From the NCBI GenBank assembly GCA_012295275.1, contig CM022668.1:12485522-12505521 (forward strand): a stretch of DNA of 20,000 nucleotides. Reading direction: 5' to 3'. This stretch comes from Chrysomallon squamiferum (lineage: Eukaryota; Mollusca; Gastropoda; Neomphalida; Peltospiridae). Below, piece after piece: positions 10,441 to 19,689 of the stretch (positions within the stretch are counted from its first letter, which is position 1; each line of letters opens with the position of its first letter). A program made the translations under genes and the position numbers. Under the pieces are notes generated by a model that did not search any database, was not told the DNA's origin, and saw only the letters and a program-made list of their open reading frames with translations.

Positions 10441-11049
10441 AAAAAAACAAAAAAAAAAACGTTGTGACACTTTGAAAGATTACCTCTCCCCCCTAAAATT
10501 TGTTACGTTTGATTTTTTAAATTTTTTTTTTTTTTTTGTGTTTAGGGGTAACACAATTTTAGGAATGGTTGAAATATTTTAAAATTTATTTTTAGTGGAA
10601 AACTAAAAATATTTGTGTTAAATTGTTGATTTTTGCTGATTTTTTTTTTAAAAAAAAGAAATAATATTTATAAAGAAAAAGTAACTTTTGAAAGTAAAAA
10701 AACGAAATTTTTAAAAGAATAAATAATTTTAAATTTTTGTATGATACAATTTAATATATTCAATCAGTTTTAATCCCCAGTTTTTATTTTATTTGTATCT
10801 TATTGTTTTATTTTATTTTCTAAATTTTATCAATCTTTTAAATATAAAATAATTGACAGTAAACATAGACCAATTTATTTTTATTTTTATTAATTTTTGT
10901 CACAACAAAAACAAAACTCAAAACTTTTGAAGTTATACAACAAACTTTTTTATTTTATTTTTATTTTTTTTTATCTTGTATATCATATATTGTGAAATAT
11001 GTTGTATACAGTTAATAGCTTTTGGATAACATACAACCGCCATTTAAAA
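10441..11049. other. A/T-rich stretch without a recognised gene
   Basis: Homopolymeric A and T runs throughout. The short open frame at 10400-10582 translates largely to Lys and Phe runs and is not supported. Confidence 0.6.
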
Positions 11050-11400
11050 AACGTGCCATAAAATATATGGATACTGTCAGAAGGCATATGGATACTGACA
11101 GGATACTAATATATACTGCAAAATTACATGGATATTACCACACTGGATACTAAAAGATTTCACGGATACAAACACTGACATAGGATACCTGAATTTTGCC
11201 ACAAAGCATATGGATATTAACATGCAAAATTCAAAATATTGCCACATACGGTATGGATACTAGCAGCTAGGATACCAAATATTGCCACATACTGTATGGA
11301 TACCAAAAGCTAGGCTACAAAATATTGCTGCTCAACGTTTTATGGATATTGCCACAAAGCATACAGACATTGCCACCCATTGTATGAATATTGACTAGCA
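11050..11400. repeat. Decayed minisatellite with 43-bp period
   Basis: Equivalent positions lie at 11195, 11238, 11281 and 11324, each exactly 43 bases apart, with a core of ATTGCCACATAC, then TATGGATAC, then AGCTAGG. The GGATAC and TTGCCACA words extend left to about 11060 and right to about 11395 with less regular spacing. Confidence 0.85.
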
Positions 11401-11699
11401 AGTCACAAAAAAAAAAAATTAAAAAACAAGTCCAGAAATAGATTCTGGACTTTTCAAAACTGAATATTCTGAATGTCAAAAACTGCATGAAGGAAAAAAA
11501 AAAAACCAGAGTAGAAAATATCATTATTCTTTTGTTGTGAAAAACTCACACCCTAGTCATATTGTGTCTTCTCCACATGACTGAAGTAACCAAGCTTGTT
11601 GTCTTCTCCGTGTTGAGACTTCACTGACACCAGCTGTGTTTTCTGAAAAGCTCAAACGAGCATCTTATGATGATTTAGTATCTTTTACTATAAAGAGAA

Positions 11700-12450
11700 A
11701 AAAAAAAAAAAATAAATAAAGGAAAAGCTGAAGAAATTTTCTGAATGCAAAAAACTGGATTTATACAGCATTTCTGGAAGGAAGTAAATATATTTTGTGT
11801 CACCAGATGTTTTTTTTGAAATAAGAAAATAACCATTTTTTTTTTTTTTATAATCTTGAAATTTCTGAAAGTAAAAATATTGAAATTTAATTAAAAGAGG
11901 AATTTCCTGAACATAAACTGAAGTTATACAGCAATTCTGGAAGGAAATTAATATACTGTATATAAGAAGATGTTTTTAAAAAGATGAAAATAGAGACTAT
12001 GCTGTTGTTATTTTGAAATCATCAAGAAATATAAAGAAAAAAGGTGGAGATTTCAGGATACAGCCTGGATTTACACATCAAACCAAAATCTAAAGACTTT
12101 TTGTTCATCCAAAAACCAATAAGGTTGAGAAGAAAAGCAAAAATAAACCTATTGATTTGACGGTGTCACAACTTACCATTCAACAGATGGAAAGATAGTG
12201 TGTAGTGCAAAAGTCTACAAAGACCGAGCTGCGTTTTTCTTTTTGTAAAACCTGTTACAGTTAATGTGATTATTTCCAGGTAGAGTGAATTTATAAATAT
12301 TTTTGTGAAACATTTGTTACAGGTGAGAGTAAAAAAGAAAGAAAAATTCATTAAATGTGAAGTTATATTGAAATGATCTACAAAGACTGAGCCAGGAATG
12401 TTTTTACACCAAACTGATTCAATTTCATGCTTGAAAAAAAAAGTCAACAT
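11700..12450. repeat. Diverged tandem repeat with about 163-bp period
   Basis: The TTATACAGCA...TTCTGGAAGGAA block at 11761 recurs at 11924 (163 bases). Independently, CTACAAAGACCGAGC at 12215 recurs as CTACAAAGACTGAGC at 12378 (163 bases). A weaker member with GGATTTACACATCAAACC lies near 12066, so about five units are plausible. The 94-codon minus-strand open frame at 12166-12450 lies in this repeat and is not supported as a gene. Confidence 0.6.
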
Positions 12451-12556
12451 TTGTGTTGTTGACTGAAAAAAGTTAATAATATTCTTTTAAAAAAAAAAAA
12501 AAGGAAAATAATTTTAAAAATAGAACAAATAACATCAAAACCTGAGTCACCACAAT

Positions 12557-12589
12557 AAAAAAAAAAAAAAAAAATTTTTTTTTTTTTTT
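12557..12589. repeat. A18-T15 homopolymer palindrome
   Basis: Eighteen A followed directly by fifteen T, a perfect self-complementary block. The flanking 12451-12640 is A-rich and has no gene. Confidence 0.95.
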
Positions 12590-12871
12590 AACAAACTGAC
12601 TATTCTCCATTACATTTAAAAGTGACAGAATTTCCAAATGACTGCATAACAACGTAATCTATCAGGAAATAATCACAGCACAGTCCTTCCTGTCTTCTGA
12701 CTCACCAGCTCACTGAACTCACTCACTTGTACTCACCTATCCTTTTGGACATCACCAGCAAACCACAACACAAAACTGCATTCTCTTACTCATCATGTGA
12801 TAGGATTTCTGAACGCAATCGCCACATCTGTGAACAAGAGTTTGTTGTGACCCGAAATTGATAACTGTTAT

Positions 12872-12881
12872 TTAAAAATAG
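12872..12881 (+). promoter_or_regulatory. MEF2-type binding site candidate
   Basis: TTAAAAATAG matches YTAWWWWTAR at all ten positions, about 730 bases upstream of the start codon. MEF2 drives many muscle and neuronal genes and the downstream protein has a muscle-type FN3. Chance occurrence is quite possible in this A/T-rich background. Confidence 0.3.
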
Positions 12882-13470
12882 GGTCGGTGACATCGTTGCA
12901 TATACGGCTGTGGTCACTCCTGTGCAACATCATCACAGTGGGAGTGAATAAGATTACTGTGTGCAATATATAGATGATGTGACGATTTTAAAAACAGACG
13001 AGAAAAGGAAGAAGATTAATTAAGGCTTGTTTACTGTTTTTAAGGTGTGTGTGTCTCTCAGTGATTTATAGGAGTTTAGGTTTTAAAATTTAAATTTTTA
13101 AATTGTTATTATTATTATTTATTATTAATTGGAGTTTTAAATTTTATATATATTTGTTATTATAAATTTTAAATTTTGAATTTTTTTTTTCCATTATTAT
13201 TATTATTATTATTGTAATAATTTAATTTATTTTTAAATTTCAATTAATTTCTTTGACATTTATTTATTTTTACATTTTATTGATTTAAATTTATTAAATA
13301 ATTTTTCAAAAATGAAGAAGGCACACCACTGAAAAAAAAACCCCACCAAGCCAAACATTTATATATATATTTTTATTTTGTTAATTTTTATAATGGATAG
13401 TTTCACCAGCTGTTATTGACATTCATATAAAGTTTCCAATTATTGATCCATATCAATCTTGTGAACAAAA

Positions 13471-13473
<3 letters not shown>

Positions 13474-13508
<35 letters not shown>
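13474..13508. repeat. (AT)n tract in presumed 5' leader
   Basis: Thirty-five bases of uninterrupted AT, ending about 100 bases before the start codon. Confidence 0.95.
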
Positions 13509-13511
<3 letters not shown>

Positions 13512-13611
13512 TGGACCAAAACAAAATTGGATACAAATTCCAGCTGATACTTGTGAAAAAAATAAAGAAGAAGTCTCTGGATTTTGTGAAAACTATACCA
13601 AACAAATTAAG

Positions 13612-13735
13612 ATGGGAGCGAATCAGTCGAATTCGCAGGATTACGGATTTCCAAACTCGTCTTTAGAAAACAATATTACGAAAAAACATGAAGCAACTTC
13701 TGGAATGATGATCAAGCAAAAAGGTTTTGAACAAG
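13612..13735 (+). CDS. Coding exon 1 of an FN3-domain protein; N-myristoylation signal
   Basis: This exon encodes residues 1-41 plus the first base of codon 42. The ATG at 13612 is the first in-frame Met after a TGA at 13462, and it sits in a strong Kozak context (A at -3, G at +4). The protein begins MGANQSNS: Gly2 and Ser6 match the N-myristoyltransferase consensus MGxxxS/T, which independently supports this start. The rest is polar (Asn, Gln, Ser, Lys) with no hydrophobic signal peptide. The exon ends CAAG followed by GTATGTG, a near-consensus 5' splice site at 13735/13736, leaving phase 1. Joining to the acceptor at 15288/15289 restores a Gly codon and reads GFEQGKPNPPSG without a break. 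Base composition is clearly less AT-rich than its surroundings. A non-coding stretch with a chance ORF is possible but unlikely. Membrane tethering is inferred from the motif. Confidence 0.75.
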
Positions 13736-14366
13736 GTATGTGTTACTTGATGTATCTGTTAATCAGGAGTAATTAAAATTAAGATTAATTAGTGTAATAT
13801 TAAGTGTATTTGTTATCAAGGTTTTATAAAAAATAATGATTTAAGATATGATATATATTTCATACCATGATGGAATTATGTAACTTAAAATAATAACATT
13901 TAAAATATGCAATATATAAAATAATTGATAGCAAGATGGAATTAAAAATTATATTAATTAATTAAGATAGATGATAAATAATATATTTCAAACCAATTGA
14001 GAATCATATTAATTAGTATATGCAATATAAAATATATTTGATATCAAAATATAATTTAAAACTTATATTAATTAAGAAATATAAAAATTGATATATTTCT
14101 TATTATGATAATAATTTATGAAAATAAACAATATATTTTTTGTTATTTTAAAAATCATAAATTTTTATTTGTATCAAAACAGGTAAAACTTTACATGTTA
14201 ATTAAATACAAGGTAGATATAACTAACTGTTTTTAATCAGGCTTAATGCAGTTTGAATTTTATAAATTCTTTAAGTAGTAAATTTAATTATAACTAAGTA
14301 TTTATGATCAGATATGTATATTTGAAATTATTTATAATAACAACAATGATAACAGAATAATAAAAC

Positions 14367-14404
<38 letters not shown>

Positions 14405-15172
14405 TAATAATAATAATAATAGAAATAGTAGTCACAATAATGATGACAATAATATAAATAATAACAAAAACAACAACAATAATATAATATAATAATAATT
14501 GGACAAATAAAGTAATTAAAAACAAGACAATTTATAAATTAATTTTCAAAAATATTTTTAAAATGAATACTATTTACATTAATACATTATTAATATATTT
14601 TTTCTTCTATAAAAAAAAGTATAAATAATATTACAGACACACATTAATATATTGATTTTTGGACACACAAAAAAAAGATAACTACAAATATTTATATATT
14701 TTAAATTCCGATACAAAATCTTGTTTATTTATATACATATGGTATGTAGTCAGGTATTTCAACAATTTATTATTAACAAACAATAGAATTGTATCAGAAA
14801 TCGTACAGATAGTTTTCTTGTAGGCACAAAAAGGGTGACATTATTTATGAATTCAAAGAATTCATTATTACCAAATAAAATCTCTAACGTTTTACAAAAA
14901 TAATATTAATTTATAAACTATAGATATTTTTTATGTGAGCACTGTTAGAGTTCTTTTGTTTATTCATTTGAAACTAATGATTATTGATAAACAAGGAAAA
15001 CAAAATTATCTGTGTATAAATTCTATCAGTAGTTTTCTTGTAGGCCCTTTTGGGGTTAATTATTATTATTTTTTTTTAACTATAATAATAATATCAATAA
15101 AATTTAATTTTAGTTCTTATTGCATTTAAAAACTTTTTATGATTAATTAATTAATTTATTTATTTATTTATT

Positions 15173-15256
<84 letters not shown>

Positions 15257-15288
15257 GTGTTTATTTCATTTCATTTTCATTTTTTTAG
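13736..15288 (+). other. Intron between the two coding exons (phase 1)
   Basis: This 1553-bp intron has a GTATGTG donor and a pyrimidine-rich acceptor ending TTTTTTTAG. It is extremely A/T-rich. Inside are an (AAT)n tract at about 14366-14420, diffuse AAT/AAC repeats to about 14500, and a (TTTA)n/(TTA)n tract at 15145-15256 that ends only 32 bases before the exon. Phase 1 at the start of an FN3 module is the usual boundary phase for shuffled extracellular and muscle-type Ig/FN3 modules. Nothing else gene-like is seen in it. Confidence 0.8.
15145..15256. repeat. (TTTA)n then (TTA)n tract abutting the exon 2 acceptor
   Basis: (TTTA)n merges into about 25 pure ATT/TTA units at about 15180-15256, leaving only 32 bases of pyrimidine-rich sequence before the AG at 15287-15288. 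Confidence 0.95.
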
Positions 15289-16364
15289 GAAAACCTAACC
15301 CTCCAAGTGGAGCTCCAGTCGCCACAGACATTACCCACAATTCATTGATGCTGTCGTGGCAACCGCCGAAACTGACAAGTGCCGGCAGCATCATTGCGTA
15401 CACCATCAAAATGAAAGACCTCAGAACACACGAGTGGATAACTCTGACTAAGAGTTGCCAGGGCAACCACTACCTGGTGAAAAACCTTGAACCCAACTCC
15501 TCGTACCAGTTTCGAGTCCTCGCGGAAAACGTCCACGGTCGCAGCAAACCGGGACGATGTTCCGAAGTTGTGCAGACGAACAATTTGAATTTTCAAAAAG
15601 TCCCCAGCCCGTTGATGGACCGAAAATCACCATCGCTGATGCGACGTCACAGCGTCAACATCCACGTCGAAGGGACGGTGGCAAACATCTTGAACCACAC
15701 CGACCCCGTTGTGAAAACGTCAGCATCGTCCAGTGCGCTGAATAACGGCACCTTCCAGAGGGACACGTGTTACAGGAACTCGTTACAAACGGGGAGGAAA
15801 AGATCCATGAACAGCATTTTACCGGGTACGAAAACCGACTCGTTGCTACGGCTGAAAGACTCGCTGGCGAAGCAGCAGGCGAATTCCCGCGGCTCGAGCA
15901 AGGCCAGTTCCGAAGACATAACCAGAAGCTGCTCGCACGAAAGCAGCATCGACAGAATCGAAAATGAAAGCAATACAGATGACCAATCGGTGATCAGCGA
16001 CAATTTTGTGCGGGATGTCATTTCTCAGAACGGAAATGTTGATGAAGTTGACAACTGCGAGAAGACGTTGTTCAACAATTCGGACATGGTTTCGTCTGCA
16101 AGAGCGAAAATTCACAACCAGACCGAAATTTCGGGTCAGAAATTCGAGAGCGGATCCAATGATGAAGACTCGTCTTTCGAATCCAGTCAACAGGATTTTC
16201 GGACACTTCGCAACATGCTGAACTCATCGGACATCATAATAAAGTCTTCGCGATCGCTTCCTGAAATTTCTGATATTTACAAAACGAACCTAACTCACAC
16301 GACTCTGAGCACAATTGTTGATGAGGACTCTGATGACGATGCTGTTCAAGTTTCAACGCTGTAG
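15289..16364 (+). CDS. Coding exon 2 (terminal): FN3 domain plus disordered tail, PDZ-ligand C-terminus
   Basis: This exon encodes residues 42-399 and ends at TAG 16362-16364. Residues about 43-138 form one FN3 domain: a KPNPPSG entry strand, the core Trp at LSWQPP (residue 65), a second Trp at 91, the LEPNSSYQFRVLAEN tyrosine-corner segment, then HGRSKPG. The pattern is closest in my memory to the FN3 of myosin light chain kinase and titin/twitchin-type proteins. Here, however, no kinase or Ig domain follows. Residues 139-399 are low in hydrophobics and rich in Ser, Asp, Glu and Asn. They include RRHS (160-163, PKA-type) and RKRS (211-214), acidic serine clusters and a final DSDDDAVQVSTL, whose VSTL fits a class I PDZ ligand. 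There is no transmembrane segment. GC content is far above the flanking DNA and the frame is open for over 1 kb, so coding status is near certain. The specific function is not recognised. Confidence 0.92.
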
Positions 16365-16914
16365 CAGAATTTTAAAATGACTGTATTGTGTATAACTACT
16401 GTCTTTGGTTGCATCATCTTTTATTATGCGAAAAAGTATAATTTTACGTTTTTTTATTTTAATTTTTTTTTTTTTTTTTTTTTGATTTATAGATGTATTC
16501 ATTTATTTTTTATTTATCTTGTTTTAATTTTATTTTAATTTTATTTTATTTATTTTTTTAATGTTATTATTTTTATCATTATCTTGATGATCTGTGTTCA
16601 AGTGCTGAGTAGACTATTTGTTCTGGTAGAAATACTGGGAACAAAATAAAATTGCTTATAAATGCAAAATAGAAACATATTTGATATAAAAAGCCACCAA
16701 TATGGAAAACATAAAAAAAAAAAAGAATATATCATGCTAGGAAAATATTACTCCAATTAAAAAAAAGGACTAAATATATATATTATTTTATTTATTATTA
16801 TTATTATTATTATTTAATTAAGAAAATATATTTCTTATATAATAATCAACATATCAAGTTTAAAAACTTAAAATAAAAAAGCAAAATTAAAAAATAAATC
16901 CTTCTGTTACTGTT
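16365..16914 (+). other. Probable 3' UTR and A/T-rich downstream DNA
   Basis: Contains poly-T at about 16466-16483, (TTTTA)n words and the first AATAAA at 16645. No further exon is seen. Confidence 0.45.
16645..16650 (+). terminator. Candidate polyadenylation signal AATAAA
   Basis: This is the first AATAAA after the stop codon and would give a 3' UTR of roughly 300 bases. Further AATAAA hexamers follow at about 16872 and 16893, and the DNA is so A/T-rich that the hexamer is common by chance, so the true site may lie farther on. Confidence 0.3.
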
Positions 16915-16970
16915 GTTACCCTCACAACAGAGAATTACCCTGACAACCATTTTCTGTTGCCAATGGTAAC
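16915..16970. repeat. Triple X-box-like palindrome cluster
   Basis: Three inverted half-site pairs lie in 56 bases: GTTACCCTCACAAC (16915-16928), ATTACCCTGACAAC (16934-16947) and GTTGCCAATGGTAAC (16956-16970). The last has perfect RFX-type half-sites with a three-base spacer. Confidence 0.5.
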
Positions 16971-16984
16971 AGAATGATTTATAT

Positions 16985-18219
16985 TTAGCACCTTTGTGTG
17001 TCTTAAAATTAACACCAAATGCAAATTCAGAAATATTTAAAAATTATCAGAAATGTCTCTAAGTTTATTAAATCAACTGGAAATGTATGTCTCTTAATAA
17101 TTTGTAAACTGATGTCTCTCTTTATATATATTAATATAAATATTTCTACTGTTTATGTTTTTACGTTAAATACACTGGTGATGATAAAATGCTCAAATAT
17201 GCAAAACTCAACTCTTCTTTTTCAATTTATTTTTACAATTTATTGTTTTACAATTATGAGCTCAAAAAAAATGTTGACCATTTTGATAAAGATCAAATGA
17301 AAAAAAAAAAAAAAAATCCAGTGTGATTTTTATTTAAGTCAACCTTTAGATATTGTGTTTCCTTTTATCTGATTGGCTTGGTTTTTGTCTTTATATTTGT
17401 AACGTACATTTTGATTGGTTGGATTTAAATATTTAGTCCTGTTTTATGTTTTCCATTGATAAAAGATCTCCAGTGTTCAATTTTGGTGGTTGTTCTTTTT
17501 TTCTTTTCTTTTTTTATGATTTATTTTCAGTTTTGTGTACCTTTAAAAACAAATATATATAACCTAAACTGACAAAAAAATCTCAATTTGATTGGTCCAA
17601 TTTTTGACTTAAAAAAGCATTTACTTGATGTGGTTGGGTGCATTTAATTTTTATTTTAAAATTTAGTGTATATAATTTTTATTTTTAAGAAAATAAGAAA
17701 ATAAAAATTTATACAGAGAAAAAAAAAAAGAGAGAAAGAAATTTGTTGCCTCAGTCTTTGAGCACTTTTGCTTCTGACACTAATTTCGTGGTGCCTTAAA
17801 ATCTTTTATTTTAAAAAAAGCAATAAAAATAAAGTCATATCATATATATTACAAAATAATTATTTGTAGTATTACTTATTTATTTTATGTTGTAAATTTG
17901 TATCCATGACATATTTTTATTTAATCTTCAAATATTAGATGTAAAGCTAGCGTTATTCAGATTTAAGCTTTAAAAATTAAATTACTGCATAGATATATAT
18001 ATATATATATATATTTAGAAACAGTGCCATTACATATATATATATTTGGTGATGTCAAAATACAGCTATTTGAAATTAATTACATGGATAAAAATTATTA
18101 GTTTTCATGTCTTTAAAAATGTAAAATAAAATTTTTGGATGAAAAATATTTATTCCTTAAATTTTATTTTTTTATTTATTTTTTTTTTTATTTATTCATT
18201 TTTTTTTTTAAATTTTATT

Positions 18220-18256
<37 letters not shown>

Positions 18257-18580
18257 TTTGATATGATTTCTGCACAAAATAATAGAATTATTCTGATTGG
18301 CCATAAACTATAAACATCACCAAATATATAATACAATACAGAATTTAAACAAAAAATAAAAATGTTGTTTGTAGATAAAAAAAAAGAAGCAGGAAGGAAG
18401 ATCTGTAATAAAAGCAACAAAATTGTTGGACAAGATAAAATAAAGTTTAGTTTAACAGAACCTTATCTTTTTTATTTCTTTATTTGAATATAAAATTTAT
18501 TAAAACCTTTATTAAAATCGCTGTTATGTAATTATCAAATTCCTGATTACGTGTTGCTGGATGTTAAAATGGTTTGATTA
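16985..18580. other. A/T-rich downstream region without a gene
   Basis: A 93-codon open frame at 17019-17300 has no recognised domain and ordinary A/T composition. TGATTGG heptamers occur at 17370, 17412, 17589 and 18294. Poly-T runs occur at about 18221-18252 and an (AT)n at about 17994-18014. Confidence 0.5.
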
Positions 18581-18581
18581 A

Positions 18582-18713
<132 letters not shown>

Positions 18714-18739
18714 AGAAACACACACACAAACACAGTTTT

Positions 18740-19689
18740 AGATGACAGTAGGCAAACTTTTTGTTCACTTATTTCATTCTTTATATGTTGCTATAACTAT
18801 ATTTTTTATAGAATATATATATATATAAAACAATATTTACAGAAAAAATTAAATAAATAAATAAAATACAGTTTTCAAAAAATTAAATTTAAAAGAAATT
18901 AAATTTGAAAAGGGCAGTTTTAAATTTCTTCTCATAAAGCAGAATTTTATGGATTATTATAACAAATAACAAAATAAAACAAAAAAGCTACTGAAAATGA
19001 AATTGCAAAATCGTTTATTTTAATTATTATCATAGCAAAAGGTATATAATGACTGAGTCTACAATCTAGTGTCAATAATTTGAAGTGAAAATCTACAGTG
19101 ACTGAGTCTCACTGTGACATTTAATACAACGTTAATATTTAATTTTCTTTTCTAATTAATAAATTAAAAATAATAATAATAATAAATAAATTGTTATGAA
19201 AACTGATGCCAGGAGAAATCAAATGAATTTATTACTTATTATTTTATTTAATAATATTTCCAGTCATTTTAAATATAGGTAAACATGTATTTTTAATAGA
19301 TTACTGTATTATAAACACAAAAATAATTACTTTTTGTTTTTATAAATATGTAATTAGATTAAATAAAATTAGTTATCTGTAGCTAAATAAATTAATATTA
19401 TATGTAAATAAAGGATAAAGTATTTTAATATTAAAATATAGATTTCTCTTCATAATTATTCAAGTCTCTGGCAGGAAATTATATTAATATTTTCATTTTC
19501 TTTATTGTTTTCTTTTCTTTATAATTTAAAAAAAAAGAATCTTTTTTTTTTTTGCCAAATCCCATAAACCAAACAAAGAAAAAAAAATTAAATCACACCA
19601 AAATACACCAAAGTATAAGCCATTAATTCACACCACCAATATAACAATGTTCACACACAAACTGACAAGAAATTACGTATGCATTATAA
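18740..19689. other. A/T-rich stretch, no gene recognised
   Basis: TGACTGAGTCT occurs at 19050 and again at 19099, and the second copy sits in a 7-bp stem (ACAGTGA/TCACTGT, 19095-19115). The remainder is A/T low-complexity DNA. Confidence 0.5.

Larger units (their letters stand above)
12843..13611 (+). promoter_or_regulatory. Probable promoter and 5' leader region of the FN3 gene
   Basis: Sequence complexity and GC rise at about 12650-13020, between decayed repeats and the first coding exon. TTAAAAATAG at 12872-12881 fits the MEF2 consensus YTAWWWWTAR. TATATAG at 12967-12973 is TATA-like and would place a start near 13000. If transcription begins there, the leader contains two tiny upstream ORFs (13312-13332, 7 codons; 13393-13419, 9 codons) and an (AT)n tract at 13474-13508. 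A splice within the leader cannot be excluded. In DNA this A/T-rich, single TATA or MEF2 matches are weak evidence, so the assignment rests mainly on position. Confidence 0.35.

Noticed and set aside
12166-12450. 94-codon minus-strand open frame
   Set aside because: Lies within the 163-bp diverged repeat, is Phe/Thr-rich by composition and has no recognisable domain.
15255-15288. Upstream ATG that would extend exon 2 as an intronless ORF with a hydrophobic start
   Set aside because: The MCLFHFIFIFL segment is the translated polypyrimidine tract of the splice acceptor, not a signal peptide.
15266-16221. Several antisense and out-of-frame ORFs over exon 2
   Set aside because: They are shadows of the GC-richer FN3 exon. 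The + frame ending at 16364 is the only one giving a recognisable fold and a clean splice join.
17019-17300. 93-codon + strand open frame downstream of the gene
   Set aside because: A/T composition equals its surroundings, there are no domains, and it ends in a poly-A run; likely chance.
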